DNA of 64,000 bases, taken from positions 24,267 through 88,266 of the IMG/VR virus record IMGVR_UViG_3300025687_005582; one strand, written 5' to 3'. The position numbers and the translations under genes were made by a program. Positions within the stretch are counted from its first letter, which is position 1, and each line of letters opens with the position of its first letter. This stretch comes from a virus. A model generated the notes under the pieces. The model saw only the letters and a program-made list of their open reading frames with translations. It searched no databases and was not told the origin of the DNA. Below, in pieces: positions 27,711-37,847 of this stretch.

Positions 27711-28624
27711 TGGAATTTTTCAACAAAAAAGAAGAAGTTCTAGAAGTTAAGTTAACAAACTACGGTAAAGACAGATTGGCCGCTGGTCAACTTAATCCAA
27801 CTTACTATGCTTTCTTCGATGACGACATTTTATATGATACAGCTGCTGCTGGATTTTCGGAAGATCAAAACAATGCTGAGGGAAGAATCCAAAGTGATAC
27901 GCCGAAGTTAAAGTTGATCCCCACTAGAGAAGGCGCCGAGACAAGAGTCACAAGATTTATAAATCAAGTTTCATCATCTTTCAACGCCACCATCGGTGGA
28001 CATACGTCAGATCCGGCAAACAATGTTTCGATATTTCAAGAACAGCCTTACGGAGATAAAGGCAAGTTAGATGCCTATCCGCTAGGAAGATCATCCTTAA
28101 ATAAGACATATGCCCCAGCGTGGCAAATGCAAATACTTTCAAACCCGACTGCTTCTGTAGGTCAAAGTTTCTTGAACGAAGATGATTTTATACAGCCAAT
28201 ACCGCAAATCGATATAACTATTGATTATGAAACAACTTTTAAAGAAGGGCCTTTAACATCTGATTCAATCACGGGATATTTAGGAAGTTCAAATATATTT
28301 TTAGCTCTGAAAGAAAACTACTTAATGGTGGAGATAAAAGAAGAAAATACTCCATTTGAAAAAGAGAACTTTGAGATAGAAGTATTTCGTTCTGGCTCCG
28401 ATGGACAGTACGTTCAGCTAAGCTTCACAGCCGAAAGCGAAACAGAGTTTGTAGCTTCTACCATCGATAATGTTGAGTTCTTTATGAATGTTTTGACTGA
28501 TGCCGAGATTCCAAATGAGATTATCCGCGAACTCAACATCAATGAGGATGCGGTTGTAACAAGCGCAAGCAGAATCAAACTCAATAGAGATCTATACTCT
28601 ACAGAAAACGAGGAGCCGTGCTAA
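27710..28624 (+). CDS. Conserved tail/baseplate structural protein (304 aa)
   Basis: The N-terminus, FNKKEEVLEVKLTNYGKDRLAAGQLNP then YYAFFDDDILYD (about residues 4-45), resembles a protein type seen in marine T4-like phages near fibre genes; its function is not established. The rest is mixed and acidic. The start overlaps the giant's stop by 1 nt and its own stop overlaps the next ATG by 1 nt, placing it in the tail assembly unit. The opening 'KLT.YGK..LA.G' pattern is also echoed in the protein at 34076 (LTDLGRKRLAEG), hinting at a shared N-terminal fold. Confidence 0.6.
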   Translation: MEFFNKKEEVLEVKLTNYGKDRLAAGQLNPTYYAFFDDDILYDTAAAGFSEDQNNAEGRIQSDTPKLKLIPTREGAETRVTRFINQVSSSFNATIGGHTSDPANNVSIFQEQPYGDKGKLDAYPLGRSSLNKTYAPAWQMQILSNPTASVGQSFLNEDDFIQPIPQIDITIDYETTFKEGPLTSDSITGYLGSSNIFLALKENYLMVEIKEENTPFEKENFEIEVFRSGSDGQYVQLSFTAESETEFVASTIDNVEFFMNVLTDAEIPNEIIRELNINEDAVVTSASRIKLNRDLYSTENEEPC

Positions 28625-31299
28625 TGACTGTTTCACTAGGCCCATACCAGAGACCAATCCCGTTTGTTAATATACAAGACATTAGGCTTGACGAGAACGA
28701 TCAAGGACAGTACCTTATAACTATTGGAGTTTCTAATGAAAAAGTTATTCCAAAAAGAACAAGACCTCGTGCATACACGTTTGGAAACTTTATTTATTTT
28801 TCATCCTCAAGGCAAGAGATAGACGCTTTATCCACATCGCAGAGATCCTTAATCCAAGCCATAAAAGATAATCCTCAGAGTAGATTTAAGCTTAAGCCAA
28901 ATCCGTCTGAGTTTGTATTGAAGTCTAAGTCTGAAAAAAGTAACGATGTGTACAGTTATTTAAATCGCCAAAGAGTTATGATTCCTAAATCTCAACAGGT
29001 ACACGTTTTAGTGTGCTCTTATGTCGAGAACAAGAACAACTTTACTATCGGAAATGTAATCAAAGAAACGTTGTTGTCCAATAACGTATCCACTATTGAC
29101 GCCACTGTCTTCGTTTTGAACGAGACAGTTGAGAACTATGGTTCACAAGGAACTGTGTGGCCAGGGTCCGTACACGTCATCAACGATCAGTTTATGGCCG
29201 GCAACACACACATCGCCGCTGAACATCCAAACTTATCTCCTCAAACAGTTTTGAACGTAAGACTGAAAGACTTGAGAGTAATAAAAGCTGCGAATTCTCT
29301 CAACTATGATTTCATTAAAGATGAAAAGGCTTATTTTTCTCCGGTAACCTTATCGCGAGGTGCCTCTGGGAACGTTAACGGATCCTTTACATTTGACTTA
29401 TTAGCTTTCTCTAAGAATAACTGCAAGTTTGGTCCCCTTATAAAGAATGATTCAACTTTGTTGGCGTCAGCTAATATTAAGGATATTATAGTTTTTCAAA
29501 AAATAAGTGGTCGGGATTACAGTGGGAATGCCCTTACTCCAGGCAAGAGTCAAAAATGTGGCCTTGCGGAAGCAAACTCATTTAAGAGAGTTGCAAGTTT
29601 AAATAACAATTGCTCGATTGTATCCAATACGACTGATAACATATCTGTAGTTGATATATTTTTCGTTGATGATACAACCAGAGAAGTTAACTCTGGTGCT
29701 GCCGAGTATATGGTTGAGATTGTTTTAGAAGACAATACAGAAAAGTTGCTAAAAGACTTGATCTTCCCAATCAAATCAGAACTTAGAAAAGTCAATAATG
29801 TTAAAGAGATACAAGATAGCTTAAGAGTTTTTAATACAATCATTGTAGATTACCTAACAGCAGTGCAAGCAATTTTTGGTTCTGAGCCATTTACAGTATT
29901 TTCACAAAGATTCTGGAGAAAGAACTTGCTTGCTCTTGTTAACAAGTTTAACCCCCAATACGATCAAGACAAAAATCTATTCATCACAACTATGAATAAC
30001 TTTGTATCAAAAATTGAAAGATTGCTGCAAGCATACAAAACAAAGAGTGATAGTTTTGATGTAAACTCAATGATTTATATTTCTAGAAGAAACGGTAACT
30101 TAAGCGCCCGCCGAAACTTTAAAGACAAATACATCTTTACAGGAACAAGAGATTACGGGTTGGATATTTTAGATAGTAATGTTGTAATCTCGAATGCATC
30201 GGTTCCAAATATCTCATTTGATAACTACACTGCTAGAGCTACTAAGGAAGTAGAGAAGTTTCAAATAATCAACACAAACGCTGCCTCTCTAAATCCATTT
30301 GGATACTTGACGGCTCAGTCTGTTAACTTAACACCAAATCCTTTAAGGATTGACACCTCTAAGTTAAATGTCGATACCGCAGAAGCACTTCCGATTATTC
30401 AGAGCAAAACGCAAAAAAGAAGCGTTCTTGATGTTAACAAAAAGCAAAGTACCAACAGCAGAAAATCCAATGTTCTTAATGCTCTAAACATATCAGTAGT
30501 AAGAAATCCGGTACCGTTGAGAGAAGCCGCTAGACGGTCTAGAAGAATGGCCGTGGACATTATCGACTCAGCTAAGCTTTTATCAGAAACATCTGATTTC
30601 GTTTATGAAACTAAACCTTCTGACTTGGCTTCTGGCTCTAATCTCTCCACAGTTGAATCTGTTGCAAAGTCTAATGTTTTACAATCTCTTTTAGTGAACA
30701 CTGTTATTGATAAGAGCGTCACAGAGTTCAATACTGTGACTAAGATTACACAAGTAGCAGAGTTGTCTGGGTCTCCAGCGCAACAAAAACTAAATGAAGA
30801 TGGAGAAATCATCTCGGCAGGATCTGCGTTTTCGAACGCGGTTGATTTTAATTCCGTAACGCAGGTGCAATACCTAGATTCATACGATATAAAACAAGGC
30901 GTTTCAAAGCAAAATTGGAAACTTTTAACACCACAAAAAGTAGAAAGTTCGAAACAAGCATCAAAGCCTTTGATTTGCAAGTTGGTAAAGGTCTCAAGTG
31001 CTTTGGGGACACCGGATATTCTTGAGCTTGAGCCAATGACCAGTATGTTTGTTATCGGAAATGCTCAGACAACAAAGACCAACAAAACAACAAGGCAAGT
31101 GATTACGAGTGTTAGACAGGAAGTAGAAAAACAGTCTTCTAATATAGACTTGGATAATGTTGAGGTTCTATACGCTAAGAACATTCCGTTTATATCGCTA
31201 AATGTTACAGCCGCCAATAATGCAGAACTAGCTCCTGACACACAAAATAATCCTATTCAAAGGCTACTTAGAACAAGAACATCAGCGTTAGGCTATTAA
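28624..31299 (+). CDS. Tail structural protein (891 aa)
   Basis: The start is set at the ATG at 28624, which shares one base with the upstream stop (TAATG), rather than at the GTG 6 nt earlier. 891 residues, no recognised family. The first 250 residues are beta-rich and contain YLNRQRVMIPKSQQVHVLVCSYVENKNN; the centre (about 370-460) is helical with coiled-coil potential; the C-terminus is Ser/Thr/Asn-rich. Position and size suggest a fibre- or baseplate-associated structural part. Confidence 0.55.
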   Translation: MTVSLGPYQRPIPFVNIQDIRLDENDQGQYLITIGVSNEKVIPKRTRPRAYTFGNFIYFSSSRQEIDALSTSQRSLIQAIKDNPQSRFKLKPNPSEFVLKSKSEKSNDVYSYLNRQRVMIPKSQQVHVLVCSYVENKNNFTIGNVIKETLLSNNVSTIDATVFVLNETVENYGSQGTVWPGSVHVINDQFMAGNTHIAAEHPNLSPQTVLNVRLKDLRVIKAANSLNYDFIKDEKAYFSPVTLSRGASGNVNGSFTFDLLAFSKNNCKFGPLIKNDSTLLASANIKDIIVFQKISGRDYSGNALTPGKSQKCGLAEANSFKRVASLNNNCSIVSNTTDNISVVDIFFVDDTTREVNSGAAEYMVEIVLEDNTEKLLKDLIFPIKSELRKVNNVKEIQDSLRVFNTIIVDYLTAVQAIFGSEPFTVFSQRFWRKNLLALVNKFNPQYDQDKNLFITTMNNFVSKIERLLQAYKTKSDSFDVNSMIYISRRNGNLSARRNFKDKYIFTGTRDYGLDILDSNVVISNASVPNISFDNYTARATKEVEKFQIINTNAASLNPFGYLTAQSVNLTPNPLRIDTSKLNVDTAEALPIIQSKTQKRSVLDVNKKQSTNSRKSNVLNALNISVVRNPVPLREAARRSRRMAVDIIDSAKLLSETSDFVYETKPSDLASGSNLSTVESVAKSNVLQSLLVNTVIDKSVTEFNTVTKITQVAELSGSPAQQKLNEDGEIISAGSAFSNAVDFNSVTQVQYLDSYDIKQGVSKQNWKLLTPQKVESSKQASKPLICKLVKVSSALGTPDILELEPMTSMFVIGNAQTTKTNKTTRQVITSVRQEVEKQSSNIDLDNVEVLYAKNIPFISLNVTAANNAELAPDTQNNPIQRLLRTRTSALGY

Positions 31300-31302
31300 C
31301 AC

Positions 31303-34035
31303 ATGCAAGATAATAACTACAAAAACCAGTTACTTATTGTAAATCAAAATCTGGTAGGTATCAAAGATCGCGGAACTGTCAATAACAATGCAGTTGTTTC
31401 TGGTACAGTAATAACTTTCCATCCAATGGTTCGTGATAACTGGGGAACTTCTGACCCTCTACGAGGAGTTCTCGGGGCTTATTACACAAGATACAGAAGC
31501 AGCAAGGGTGAGGCTTTGTATGATTACTCTAACGCCCTAAGAGCGATAACAAATGGCTATGTACCACAGGATTTTGATCATGGCCCGGGAGGCATTGGTC
31601 CTCTTCGTAATCAGCTAGAAGGTGATGCCGGCTTTGGTACAAACATTATATTCCCGGTTTCTTTCTTTCCTACAACAGACGACAAAATACAGCTAGTGGG
31701 AGACCCTTTTGTATGGGACGATTATTCAACAGTAGCCGGTGGCCTAGGTAATGATTCACAATGGTTTCTGGGCAACTTTGACGAATACGTATTTGGATCT
31801 CTAAAAACGCCGGCAAGCCAACTATTAATCATAGAAGATATTGTAAATGAGAATACGGCAGTATATCAAGGGCTTTTTAACGATCAAAATATTGAGAATA
31901 GATCGTTTTCAGACCACACTTCTATACACTTCCTATTGTCTAGCGATCGTTCTTTGAGAGAGCGTTCGGGCGTCCTAACCAGTGTTGATTCAATTTACAA
32001 TTATTACGTTAACTCTAATCCAGACTACGAAGACGTTATTGCTGATCCGAGAGTCGAAGAGTATTTGATTCCTAATGCTTACTATCTACAGCTTGAGTTA
32101 CGGAACACAGCTTCGTTTCCTCTAGTTCCTTATCACGTTTCCGCAATCCAGTTTGGTGCATATGGTATTGCCGAGGCGGTTGTCCAAGCTCAAACGCCAA
32201 CAGGGCCAGTGAATTGGTTCAATGTTGGCTCATTTGGATTAACAGAAAATAACATTGGCAGTTACTATAGTCTATATTCAGACGGTATGTCATCGCGTAT
32301 ATCAACCCTTGATCAAAATGCTAAAAACTATTTTCAAAATGTTAATGGCGATATAGCCATTTTGCATTCCGATATAGGTGTTTTGAATCTTGATTCGATT
32401 GAGCCCATGAGTATTCCATTCTTTAATAAAATAACGATTGGTCAAGATACGGAGGGTCTATCAAATTCTACATCCTTCTTGGGAAATATTCTTTCAAATC
32501 CGGATACATCTAACTATGTTGATATGCTTCAAGCCTTTGCTATTTTGAGCTACGATGGTACAAATCCGCCAGCGGCTCAATTTTCCACAAGATATAAGAT
32601 TCTTAATAACGTAAATAACTTAAATGATTACACATTTGAATCAAACGATATTGGATTTCCAATATTATTTGATTTGGGAGATATGCTTTCATCGGGGATG
32701 GCGAATTCGGGCTTGTATCAAGAAATAATGTTGTTTTATCAGAACAAGTCTCCTGGCGGCATATCCTCCATTACTTCGAATGTAAAATTCTTAAGAGATT
32801 ATTACGGAAGATCATTAGATGATCTTATGGGCGATGTCTCTTTTGATGCTGTACAGGCTTCAAACATCTATGATATCGCTCTAGCGCAATCTGATCTTAA
32901 TAGCGAGGTCTTCAAGAGAAGTCTAAAGCAGATTTTTCAAAACAAAACTTGTCATTCTGAAACCCTTCTGTATGTTGTAGAAAAGTATCGCGTCGAGGAT
33001 AATCAGTTAGTACAAAAGATCTTCATTTCTCCCAATATCGATGGGACAGGGCCCGACCTAACATACTACGACTCCCAGGTCAAATACAACACCAAATATC
33101 GATACGACTTCAAGAAGGTAGTTTTAGTTTTTGGTAATACATACACCTACCCTGATCGTAGCGGGTTTTCAGCCGGCTCGTCTGCGGCTAGTGCTAATGT
33201 AGAAAACATACAAAACACTCCATCCATAAAGGCTATTTTGGTTCCATACACAACAGACGGAATCGAAGTAGCTATTATAGATAGGCCACCAGTTTCTCCA
33301 AGCATATCTTTCTACCCAGTTAAGGGTGACGATACGAATGTAAAGATATTACTGAATGCAAGCACTGGTGATTATATGGATAGACCGATTCAGATATTGG
33401 ATACTGACGCACAGTTTTATGAAGAAGAATACTTTGGGCAGACAGGAGTCAACAAATCATTTGAAGATATCCGCTCTGAGAATAGAAAGATTCAATTTAA
33501 GTCAGATGATCCGGTGGATAAGTACCAGTTGTTTAGAATTGGCAACATGCCTACTTCATATCGTGATTTTAATAACAACTTTGTTGAAGTGGATCCTGAG
33601 ATTGGTGTCGCCGGTTATTATCAAGATAACCTCTTGCCAAATACAAAGTATTACTATTGTGCCCGCTCGTTGGATGTTCACAATAACATTTCTAATCCGA
33701 CATATATTTTCGAAATCGAGATGGTCAATAATGATGGCCAGATTTTCTTAAGGCAGGATATATTTACTTTTGAGGCAGCAAAACCTGAAGTTGTAAAAAA
33801 TGGAAGAAGATTTATTTATATAGAGCCAAGCTTCAATCAGGTTGCTTTAGAGAATCCACCGGATGCCCCAGCAAACGTCAACGTAGCTCCGGAAAACAAC
33901 ATTCTTGGCATTGCTGATCAGCAAGAATCTTGTTGGAATGAAACATTTAAGATCAGAGTGACAAGTAAGAAGACAGGTAAAAAGTTGGATCTAAATTTAA
34001 CTTTTAAAAATTCAGGAGTTACAAATCCTAGCTAA
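31303..34035 (+). CDS. Tail structural protein with fibronectin-III-like segment (910 aa)
   Basis: 910 residues, beta-rich. Near the C-terminus (about residues 680-810) a segment with NLLPNTKYYYCARSLDVHNNISNPT has the tyrosine-corner pattern of fibronectin type III domains, preceded by KYQLFRIGN. No T4 counterpart recognised. It starts 3 bp after the previous gene with a weak ribosome site, suggesting expression by read-through or coupling. It ends the transcription unit that began at the hub; a CTATTTA element follows in the 40-bp gap. FN3 modules are common in phage tails and may aid surface contact. Confidence 0.58.
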   Translation: MQDNNYKNQLLIVNQNLVGIKDRGTVNNNAVVSGTVITFHPMVRDNWGTSDPLRGVLGAYYTRYRSSKGEALYDYSNALRAITNGYVPQDFDHGPGGIGPLRNQLEGDAGFGTNIIFPVSFFPTTDDKIQLVGDPFVWDDYSTVAGGLGNDSQWFLGNFDEYVFGSLKTPASQLLIIEDIVNENTAVYQGLFNDQNIENRSFSDHTSIHFLLSSDRSLRERSGVLTSVDSIYNYYVNSNPDYEDVIADPRVEEYLIPNAYYLQLELRNTASFPLVPYHVSAIQFGAYGIAEAVVQAQTPTGPVNWFNVGSFGLTENNIGSYYSLYSDGMSSRISTLDQNAKNYFQNVNGDIAILHSDIGVLNLDSIEPMSIPFFNKITIGQDTEGLSNSTSFLGNILSNPDTSNYVDMLQAFAILSYDGTNPPAAQFSTRYKILNNVNNLNDYTFESNDIGFPILFDLGDMLSSGMANSGLYQEIMLFYQNKSPGGISSITSNVKFLRDYYGRSLDDLMGDVSFDAVQASNIYDIALAQSDLNSEVFKRSLKQIFQNKTCHSETLLYVVEKYRVEDNQLVQKIFISPNIDGTGPDLTYYDSQVKYNTKYRYDFKKVVLVFGNTYTYPDRSGFSAGSSAASANVENIQNTPSIKAILVPYTTDGIEVAIIDRPPVSPSISFYPVKGDDTNVKILLNASTGDYMDRPIQILDTDAQFYEEEYFGQTGVNKSFEDIRSENRKIQFKSDDPVDKYQLFRIGNMPTSYRDFNNNFVEVDPEIGVAGYYQDNLLPNTKYYYCARSLDVHNNISNPTYIFEIEMVNNDGQIFLRQDIFTFEAAKPEVVKNGRRFIYIEPSFNQVALENPPDAPANVNVAPENNILGIADQQESCWNETFKIRVTSKKTGKKLDLNLTFKNSGVTNPS

Positions 34036-34050
34036 TAAGCAAAAATAAAA

Positions 34051-34057
34051 CTATTTA
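34051..34057 (+). promoter_or_regulatory. Candidate late promoter CTATTTA (before 34076)
   Basis: CTATTTA in the 40-bp gap, followed by a strong AAAGGAAGAGGA ribosome site; the ATG lies 25 nt downstream of the motif start. It is one of seven intergenic regions with this exact heptamer upstream of a structural gene. Promoter function is inferred from recurrence and placement. Confidence 0.5.
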
Positions 34058-34075
34058 AAGGAAGAGGATAATAAT

Positions 34076-35002
34076 ATGGGTTTCTTAGACAATTCTGGCG
34101 ACATCATTTTGGACGCTGTACTAACCGACTTGGGTCGTAAAAGGCTGGCCGAAGGAAATGGTAGATTTAACATCTCAAAGTTTGCTTTAGGTGACGACGA
34201 GATTGACTACAGCTTGTACGATAAAAACAATTCTAGTGGCTCTGCTTACTACGACATTAACATCCTACAGACTCCTGTTTTGGAAGCCTTCACGAACAAC
34301 ATGTCCAGCATGAAGTCCAGACTTCTATCTTACTCTAGAAACGATCTTCTTTACTTACCAGTAATCCTCACTAACACAACAGCGGGTGGACAGCCATTTT
34401 ATACCGGACTAAACTCCTATGTTGTATTAGTAGATCAAACAACCGTTAATACAGTCGCCGGCACAGGCACAAACGCACTTGCTGCTGGTATCTTAAATGG
34501 TTTTAGGCCATCTGAGGGAGCCAACTATGTTGAAGCTGATCAGGGCTTAGATACAACTGAGCTATCTTCTGATCAGACACTGGCTCAAGTAGACGATCAG
34601 CTAGTAGAGACACAATACTTTGTTCAGATAGATAATCGTTTAGGTCAGCTTCGTGCCGCTTCTGGAGAAGGTTCGTTTGCTCCTTCTTCAATCGATGACG
34701 ATAATATCGCCACATACATCTTTAGTCGCGATGATGACTCTAGCGTTGTATCTGATGTTGCTGCTAATGCCGCTTCTATCATCAGAGGTCCGAGAGGCTC
34801 TAGAGTCCAGCTTAAGATTGCTTCCTCTTTGGATCTCAGAACGAGTACCTTCTTGTTTAATCAGCTTGGTTCAACAGGAACAACTGCTATTGGCGATTTG
34901 GCATCTGGAAATTATAAGTTTATTGATACAATAGTTAGAGTTTCTGGTGTTTCAACGGGATATACACTGGATGTCCCTGTTAGATTTGTAAAGCAAAACT
35001 AG
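34076..35002 (+). CDS. Conserved tail structural protein (308 aa)
   Basis: MGFLDNSGDIILDAVLTDLGRKRLAEGNGRF followed by KFALGDDEIDY (residues 1-45) is a very recognisable opening of an abundant structural protein in marine T4-like phages. Its exact role is not established; it is usually near fibre and baseplate genes. The body is beta-rich, and it ends with an RVSGVSTGYTLDVPVRFVK strand pair. It has a late-promoter-like element and a strong ribosome site of its own, so it is probably made in quantity. It heads a group of three fibre-like genes. Confidence 0.65.
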   Translation: MGFLDNSGDIILDAVLTDLGRKRLAEGNGRFNISKFALGDDEIDYSLYDKNNSSGSAYYDINILQTPVLEAFTNNMSSMKSRLLSYSRNDLLYLPVILTNTTAGGQPFYTGLNSYVVLVDQTTVNTVAGTGTNALAAGILNGFRPSEGANYVEADQGLDTTELSSDQTLAQVDDQLVETQYFVQIDNRLGQLRAASGEGSFAPSSIDDDNIATYIFSRDDDSSVVSDVAANAASIIRGPRGSRVQLKIASSLDLRTSTFLFNQLGSTGTTAIGDLASGNYKFIDTIVRVSGVSTGYTLDVPVRFVKQN

Positions 35003-35022
35003 TTAAATAAAAGGATTTTATA

Positions 35023-36069
35023 ATGGCCACATCATTTAAAGAGTTAGAGAGCGGACGAGATTCCGTAGTAACAAGAAACCTACTTCACGAAGCAATCCCG
35101 ATTACAGGCTCGATTGTTTCTGGAACATACGCAGATAACAACATTAAGAACTTTTCTCACGGTATCTTCCAGGCTGTGTACGATTACCCTTACTTGAGTT
35201 CTTCTGCTAATCATATTTTTGATTTAACAGTCGGATACTCTTCTGATTCACCTCGTTCTGGCTCGGGGAACACCCAGCAGGAAAAGAAGATTAACGTTTA
35301 CAACGAACTAGCACAGGTCTTGGTCGGTTACGATGAGAACGGAGCAGTTCGTCGCTTCGATGAGGACGGCGATCTTACCGGTGGCACAAAGATTCGATCC
35401 GCTTACTTTGTTAACTTTGCACGTTTGCTTACAAAAGATGAGATCAAGAAAGGCTCCTTCACTTTAACTCTTGGTGTAGGAAGCACATACGCTTCTCCAT
35501 TTGGCGCGAATACAATCGATTTGGTAGATTTTAGCGGCTCTAACGGATACAAGATCAACTCACCAGCCGGCGAGTACGGTGTTCTATATGCTACTGGTTC
35601 AGCGCTAGCCGGATCTGGCTATCAGAAAGCTGGCCTAATCTACTATCAGGCCGGCATCGCAGTTGTTACAGCATCCGTATTTGGTGGTCTTCTAACAACA
35701 CCAGCGGTAATGGACGCAGCCGGAAATCTAATTAACGATATCTTGACTGGCTCAACTATTGCTTCTGGCTCTGATGCACTTCGCCATAGAGTTCAGAACA
35801 TCTCATTTAACAACACGACAGAGTTAAACTCTACCATTTACTTCTGCCGTGCTAACAACACAGATTTCAACTACTCTTCAAACCCAACTTATCTTTCCTC
35901 AAGTAAGATGGTTGTTAAGACAAACTCACAGGATCTTCCAGTATCCTATGTATCAACTGTTGGTCTTTACTCCCCAGATAACGAGCTACTCGCAGTTGCT
36001 AAGTTGTCTGAGCCTCTTAAGAAAGATCCAAGCACTGAGTTTACAATCAGAGTAAGACTTGATTACTAA
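35023..36069 (+). CDS. Fibre/baseplate structural protein, paralogue of the next gene
   Basis: 348 residues, beta-rich. Shared with the next protein are a KKGSF(T/I)-L strand in the middle, an (F/L)N(Y/H)S(S/N)NPTY motif in the last third, and a closing 'VGLYSPDNELLAVAKLSEPLKK...F.IRVRLDY' frame that aligns with 'IGIYDEDKNLIGIAKVATPVKK...FTFKIKLDI'. The C-terminal homology suggests a shared attachment domain with diverged N-termini. AAAGGA precedes the ATG. Role inferred from neighbours only. Confidence 0.58.
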   Translation: MATSFKELESGRDSVVTRNLLHEAIPITGSIVSGTYADNNIKNFSHGIFQAVYDYPYLSSSANHIFDLTVGYSSDSPRSGSGNTQQEKKINVYNELAQVLVGYDENGAVRRFDEDGDLTGGTKIRSAYFVNFARLLTKDEIKKGSFTLTLGVGSTYASPFGANTIDLVDFSGSNGYKINSPAGEYGVLYATGSALAGSGYQKAGLIYYQAGIAVVTASVFGGLLTTPAVMDAAGNLINDILTGSTIASGSDALRHRVQNISFNNTTELNSTIYFCRANNTDFNYSSNPTYLSSSKMVVKTNSQDLPVSYVSTVGLYSPDNELLAVAKLSEPLKKDPSTEFTIRVRLDY

Positions 36070-36089
36070 AGCGAATATGTGGTTATGTT

Positions 36090-37298
36090 ATGCCTTACTA
36101 CAAGTTTAAACGGAATGAAGTATATAACAATACTTTAAAGACTTATCCAAGCGTTAAATTTGTAGTTTATTCTGGCTCCGCATATTACAACAACACACCA
36201 AACATTTCTGGTGCTTTTGCCGATCCTATTCGTTTAACGGATGGCGGCAAAGTATCTTTATATGAGTTGAACATTGATAGAGTTAGTTCCTCAACAGGGC
36301 GCACTATTGGCGAAGTAAATGATAATGGCCTTATCTTTCCATTTGTTGTAAAGAACGGCACTCGCATAGATTTTAGAACTTCCACAGAAGCAGCGTTCAA
36401 TAGTGCTAGTTACGGTGATGTTCTTGTTAGTTCGTACCCATACACATCAAGCATCGATAAAGAGTATTACAGCACAACAACCGCGAGAATAGGAACTGTT
36501 ACATCACTAACAGATGGTTATGTTTCTCATCTTCGTGCTCTCAAGAACACCATCAATCACTATAACTATGTGAACCCGCACTTTGAATATTCTTCATCTC
36601 TATATCAAAGAGATTTTGATACGGATGAGGTTGGTTTGGTAAGTATCCCATCGGTATTCTATGGTTCACAGATTAAGAAAGGCTCTATCAATCTTGAATA
36701 TTATTTCACAGGAACTTTGATCGGAAGAGCACAGGATACAAACAGAGACGGAGTTTTATATTCTACATACGGTGTGGGCTCTGGTAGTGCGATTGGGTTG
36801 GCTCTCTACAATGAAGGGTTCTTGATTTTAACAGGATCAGAAAGTCTAAACGGTAGCAGCGATGCTTACCTACCAGGGAACGATAGCCCAAAGTGGGTTT
36901 ACTTTGCTCAGTCCATATCTGGTTCTATCAAGGCGCCAAATTCTTCTTACGTTATGCAGATGAGTGGCACCTCTTATACACAAACTCTCACTATGTTTGC
37001 AACAGCCCAGAAGGGCGATTTGAACCACTCAAACAATCCAACGTATACTCAATATTCAACGGGTAGTTATGCTGCTACTAGCTCGTATGCTTATTTGGAA
37101 CTAACCAACAGACCAATCAAAAACATTGTTAGTTCTTCCTATCCCGACCCAACCGGCTCATTTGAAAAAACAACATACATCTCAAAGATCGGTATCTACG
37201 ATGAAGATAAAAATCTTATCGGTATCGCCAAGGTCGCGACACCAGTAAAGAAAACCGTAGAGCGAGATTTCACATTTAAGATCAAGCTTGACATCTGA
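36090..37298 (+). CDS. Fibre/baseplate structural protein, paralogue of the previous gene
   Basis: 402 residues. Beginning MPYYKFKRNEVYNNTLKTYP, it is Tyr/Ser/Thr-rich and beta-structured. The last about 200 residues are alignable by eye with the protein encoded just upstream (shared NPTY motif and closing IGIYDED/IAKV/PVKK pattern). The pair is best read as a tandem duplication followed by divergence. The ribosome site is weak, so coupling to the upstream gene is likely. It ends the tail block; the next gene belongs to DNA metabolism. Confidence 0.58.
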   Translation: MPYYKFKRNEVYNNTLKTYPSVKFVVYSGSAYYNNTPNISGAFADPIRLTDGGKVSLYELNIDRVSSSTGRTIGEVNDNGLIFPFVVKNGTRIDFRTSTEAAFNSASYGDVLVSSYPYTSSIDKEYYSTTTARIGTVTSLTDGYVSHLRALKNTINHYNYVNPHFEYSSSLYQRDFDTDEVGLVSIPSVFYGSQIKKGSINLEYYFTGTLIGRAQDTNRDGVLYSTYGVGSGSAIGLALYNEGFLILTGSESLNGSSDAYLPGNDSPKWVYFAQSISGSIKAPNSSYVMQMSGTSYTQTLTMFATAQKGDLNHSNNPTYTQYSTGSYAATSSYAYLELTNRPIKNIVSSSYPDPTGSFEKTTYISKIGIYDEDKNLIGIAKVATPVKKTVERDFTFKIKLDI

Positions 37299-37310
37299 TA
37301 TTATTCGGAT

Positions 37311-37847
37311 ATGATTTTAGGACTTGACATCTCAACCAGTATTACTGGCTTAACAATATTAGACCCCGAAACTGGCGCCATTCTTTATTGCGATCATATT
37401 GATATGCGCAAAGAAAAAAACTTCTTTAAGAAGGCTGATATGATTGAAGATAAGTTAGAAAACATATCATATCGGTTTTACATAGGCAGGATCTATGTAG
37501 AGCAATCGCTTCAATCATTCCGCTCAGGATTCTCATCAGCACAAACGCTTTCGCTTTTATCAAAGATCAATGGTATAGTTTCTTGGCAATGTTATAAGAT
37601 CTTTGGCTTACAACCTCAATATCTCGCAGCCATATCTGCCAGAAAGTTGGTCGGCATTCAAGTTCCCAAAGGTCAGAAAGCAAAAGAAGTCGTTATGAAG
37701 TTTGTTATTGACAACGTGGAAGACTTTAATGTAGAGTATACCCGTCACGGCAATCCAAAGCCCGGTTATGCTGACCGCGCCGACAGTTACGTGATAGCAA
37801 AAGCGGGGTATATAAATGATAGACAAGAAACTCAAAATCCTAACTAA
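37311..37847 (+). CDS. RuvC-like Holliday junction resolvase
   Basis: 178 residues with the RNase-H-fold RuvC motifs: MILGLDIS (D6), IYVEQSL (E64), and YADRADSYVIA (D155 and D158), giving four acidic metal ligands in the right order and spacing. VPKGQKAKEVVM and ISARKLVG are the usual helices. The family cuts four-way DNA junctions. In a phage this resolves branched replicative DNA before packaging, the job done by the unrelated endonuclease VII (gp49) in T4. Its 3' end overlaps the primase gene by 32 nt. Confidence 0.87.
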   Translation: MILGLDISTSITGLTILDPETGAILYCDHIDMRKEKNFFKKADMIEDKLENISYRFYIGRIYVEQSLQSFRSGFSSAQTLSLLSKINGIVSWQCYKIFGLQPQYLAAISARKLVGIQVPKGQKAKEVVMKFVIDNVEDFNVEYTRHGNPKPGYADRADSYVIAKAGYINDRQETQNPN

